Notes under the pieces: generated by a model
The model's input: the letters and a program-made list of their open reading frames with translations, nothing else
Databases searched by the model: none
Told to the model about the DNA's origin: nothing
Origin: Pseudomonadota bacterium
GTDB taxonomy: Bacteria > Pseudomonadota > Alphaproteobacteria > Caulobacterales > Caulobacteraceae
Assembly: GCA_023416055.1 (NCBI GenBank)
Contig: JAEZIH010000080.1
Location: 1-17,076 of the forward strand
Reading direction: 5' to 3'
Length of the DNA: 17,076 bases
In this document: positions 14,055-17,076 of the stretch, piece by piece
How positions within the stretch are numbered: position 1 is the first letter of the stretch
Layout: each line of letters begins with the position of its first letter
Position numbers and translations under genes: made by a program

Positions 14055-15217
14055 CGGGCGGCCTGGTTCGATCTGGCGGCGGGAGCGGCGGTGCCCGCCG
14101 GAGCCGCGGCGGCCACGCGGACGCGGTCGCCCTCACCCAGGAAGCCGGCCCCCTGGACGATCACCCGCGCGCCAGCCTGCAGGCCGTCGACGGCGGTCCA
14201 CTCGGTCGATCGCGACTGGATCGTCACCGGGCGGAAGCGGGCCCGGCTCTGGCTGTCGAGGATGTAAACGCCCGGCTTGTTCTCGCGATAAAGCACCGCC
14301 GCTGTCGGGACGGTGACCGAGGGGTTGGCCCCCGCATCGATGCGGGCGCGGGCGAACATGCCGGGGCGGAACCCGCTGCCTGCCGCCAGTGAGATGCGCG
14401 CCACGCCCAGCCGGGTCTGCGGATCCACCTCCGGCGTCACGATGCGCACGGTACCGGTCGTTTCGCCGACCTGGTCGGAGGCGACCGAGGCGCTCTGGCC
14501 CGACCGGACGAGGCCCAGATCGGACTCCGGCACCTGGGCGTCCAGCTCCAGCCGGCCGTCGCGCACGATGCGGAACAGCTCCGTTCCCGGCGAGACGATC
14601 TGGCCCCGCGTCACGCTGCGGCTGATCACCAGCCCCGACACGGGTGCGCGGATGGTCGCCTGCGACAGCCGCGTCTGGGTCTCGGCCAGCGCGGCCCGGG
14701 CCGCGGACAGATTGGCCTGAGACGAGCGCTGGTTCGCCAAGGCCGTATCCAGCGAGGCTTGGCTCAGGAAGCCGCGTTCCTTCAGTTCCTCGGCCCGCGC
14801 CAGCGCTGCATCGTCCCGCGCCGCGTTCGCCTCGGCGGTCTGCACCGCCGCCTGCTGCTGGCGCAACTGGGCCTTCAGCAGGGCGTCGTTCAGCTGCACC
14901 AGCGGGGCGCCTTGCTGCACATAGCGCCCTTCGTCGACATAGACGGCGGTGGCGGTCAGACCGCCGGTCTCGGCGCCCACGGGCACCTCTTCCCAGGCTG
15001 AAATCGTGCCCGAGGCGGTGATGGCCCGCGGCAGGTTGCGCAATGTCGCCGCCTGCACCGTAACGGTCTGACTGCTGCCCGCGCCGGCCTTGGCCTTGGT
15101 TTCCGCCTCCCTGGCCTTCTCCTCGCCGCCGCACGCCGCCAGGCTGACGCCCAGCGCCATGGCGGCCGCGAGGCTCCCGGTCCAGGTCGAACGAATCTTG
15201 ATCGCCACTTGGTGCAT
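14051..15217 (-). CDS. RND efflux periplasmic adaptor (membrane fusion) lipoprotein
   Basis: HlyD/AcrA-type adaptor that bridges the RND pump and an outer-membrane channel. It has a lipoprotein signal peptide with lipobox LAAC (C29), an Ala/Lys/Glu-rich linker, a first lipoyl half (about 60-110), an alpha-helical hairpin (about 112-186), a second lipoyl half with ATIRAPVSGLVISR (187-200) and a beta-barrel/membrane-proximal part (220-370) with VPESDLGLVRSGQ. It ends in an Ala/Pro-rich tail. AAGGGG touches the ATG at 15217 directly, which is too close; the GTG at 15208 (VAIKIRS) lies at a more usual distance and may be the true start, 3 residues shorter. Its last bases overlap the RND transporter gene (ATGA). 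The promoter ahead carries a putative operator, but no TetR/MarR gene is in the window. Confidence 0.93.
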   Translation of the reverse strand: MHQVAIKIRSTWTGSLAAAMALGVSLAACGGEEKAREAETKAKAGAGSSQTVTVQAATLRNLPRAITASGTISAWEEVPVGAETGGLTATAVYVDEGRYVQQGAPLVQLNDALLKAQLRQQQAAVQTAEANAARDDAALARAEELKERGFLSQASLDTALANQRSSQANLSAARAALAETQTRLSQATIRAPVSGLVISRSVTRGQIVSPGTELFRIVRDGRLELDAQVPESDLGLVRSGQSASVASDQVGETTGTVRIVTPEVDPQTRLGVARISLAAGSGFRPGMFARARIDAGANPSVTVPTAAVLYRENKPGVYILDSQSRARFRPVTIQSRSTEWTAVDGLQAGARVIVQGAGFLGEGDRVRVAAAAPAGTAAPAARSNQAAR

Positions 15218-15284
15218 CCCCTTGCCGGCCGGCGCGGGGAGGCGCCTGGGGCCGTTTTCCGAGCCCTCCGGTCGGGCCCCTTAG

Positions 15285-15298
15285 TCAACCGTTGTTGA
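15285..15298. promoter_or_regulatory. Inverted repeat over the efflux promoter, candidate repressor operator
   Basis: TCAAC-CGTT-GTTGA, with a wider imperfect dyad TTAG...TAA around it (TTAGTCAAC against GTTGATAAC, one base missing). It overlaps the -10 and start region of the predicted minus-strand promoter. Size and A/T-rich ends suit a TetR-family repressor, as is common for RND pumps. Confidence 0.45.
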
Positions 15299-15323
15299 TA
15301 ACGCTCCTCGCGGTCATTCTCAA
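15296..15323 (-). promoter_or_regulatory. Predicted promoter of the RND efflux operon
   Basis: On the minus strand TTGAGA (15323-15318) and TTATCA (15301-15296) are 16 nt apart. Transcription would start near 15289, about 70 nt before the adaptor start codon. Confidence 0.4.
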
Positions 15324-15400
15324 ACGCGAAAGCGACGCCTTACGGCGAAGTAATCGGTAACGAAATCGGTGACGGACGGGTCGGTTCCGGCCACGCCGCG

Positions 15401-15429
15401 TTGGCGACACGCGCCCGCCGTGCTAGGCG
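15401..15429 (+). promoter_or_regulatory. Predicted lepA promoter, Caulobacter housekeeping type
   Basis: TTGGCGA (15401-15407), 14 nt, then GCTAGGCG (15422-15429) resembles TTGACGS-N10-14-GCTANAWC. Transcription would begin within a few bases of the lepA ATG at 15437. No purine-rich Shine-Dalgarno sequence exists there apart from TAGG at 15424-15427. Confidence 0.4.
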
Positions 15430-15436
15430 CGCGGCC

Positions 15437-17076
<1,640 letters not shown>

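Overview
The window is about 65-70% GC, with heavily G/C-ending codons and long spurious antisense frames. Its gene content (large TonB-dependent receptor, DmdC-type acyl-CoA dehydrogenase behind a MerR regulator, NhaA, SelO, HAE1-type RND pump, LepA) and promoter-like elements resembling the Caulobacter TTGACGS-N10-14-GCTANAWC consensus point to an alphaproteobacterium of the order Caulobacterales. Brevundimonas or a close relative is my guess. This comes from recognition of sequence style, not from a search. No rRNA, tRNA, CRISPR array, insertion sequence or phage gene was seen.

Left part (1-3783, all minus strand): a fatty-acid beta-oxidation operon read right to left. It runs MerR-type regulator, 594-aa DmdC-like acyl-CoA dehydrogenase, 387-aa long-chain-type acyl-CoA dehydrogenase, then a thiolase cut by the window edge. 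An 18-bp dyad (3766-3783) overlaps a predicted promoter just ahead of the regulator and is the likely autoregulatory operator. A compact intergenic palindromic element (1315-1474) separates the two dehydrogenases and its last hairpin contains the ribosome binding site of the second one.

Centre-left (3806-5961, minus strand): a DoxX-like four-helix membrane protein and the protein AMPylase SelO. SelO is divergent from nhaA (plus strand, GTG start at 6125). The roughly 110-nt nhaA leader folds into several GC-rich helices and ends in a hairpin touching the Shine-Dalgarno sequence. It is a candidate cation-sensing riboswitch of the nhaA (Li+/Na+) type.

Centre (7337-10243, plus strand): an 868-aa TonB-dependent outer-membrane receptor with a structured leader and a textbook GNRA-loop intrinsic terminator. 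A gene-poor stretch of about 290 bp follows.

Right part: on the minus strand, a tiny exported protein with one membrane helix and an acidic tail (GTG start at 10821), and an RND efflux pair (lipoprotein adaptor plus HAE1-type transporter, 4-bp ATGA overlap). The efflux promoter carries an inverted repeat over its -10 region, suggesting a repressor encoded elsewhere. Divergent from it, lepA (elongation factor 4) starts at 15437 and runs off the right edge; it may be translated from a leaderless mRNA.

Most of the window is ordinary core metabolism and envelope biology. The most interesting signals are regulatory: the nhaA leader, the MerR operator/leaderless promoter, the palindromic element in the beta-oxidation operon and the receptor leader. 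No new multi-gene system was found.
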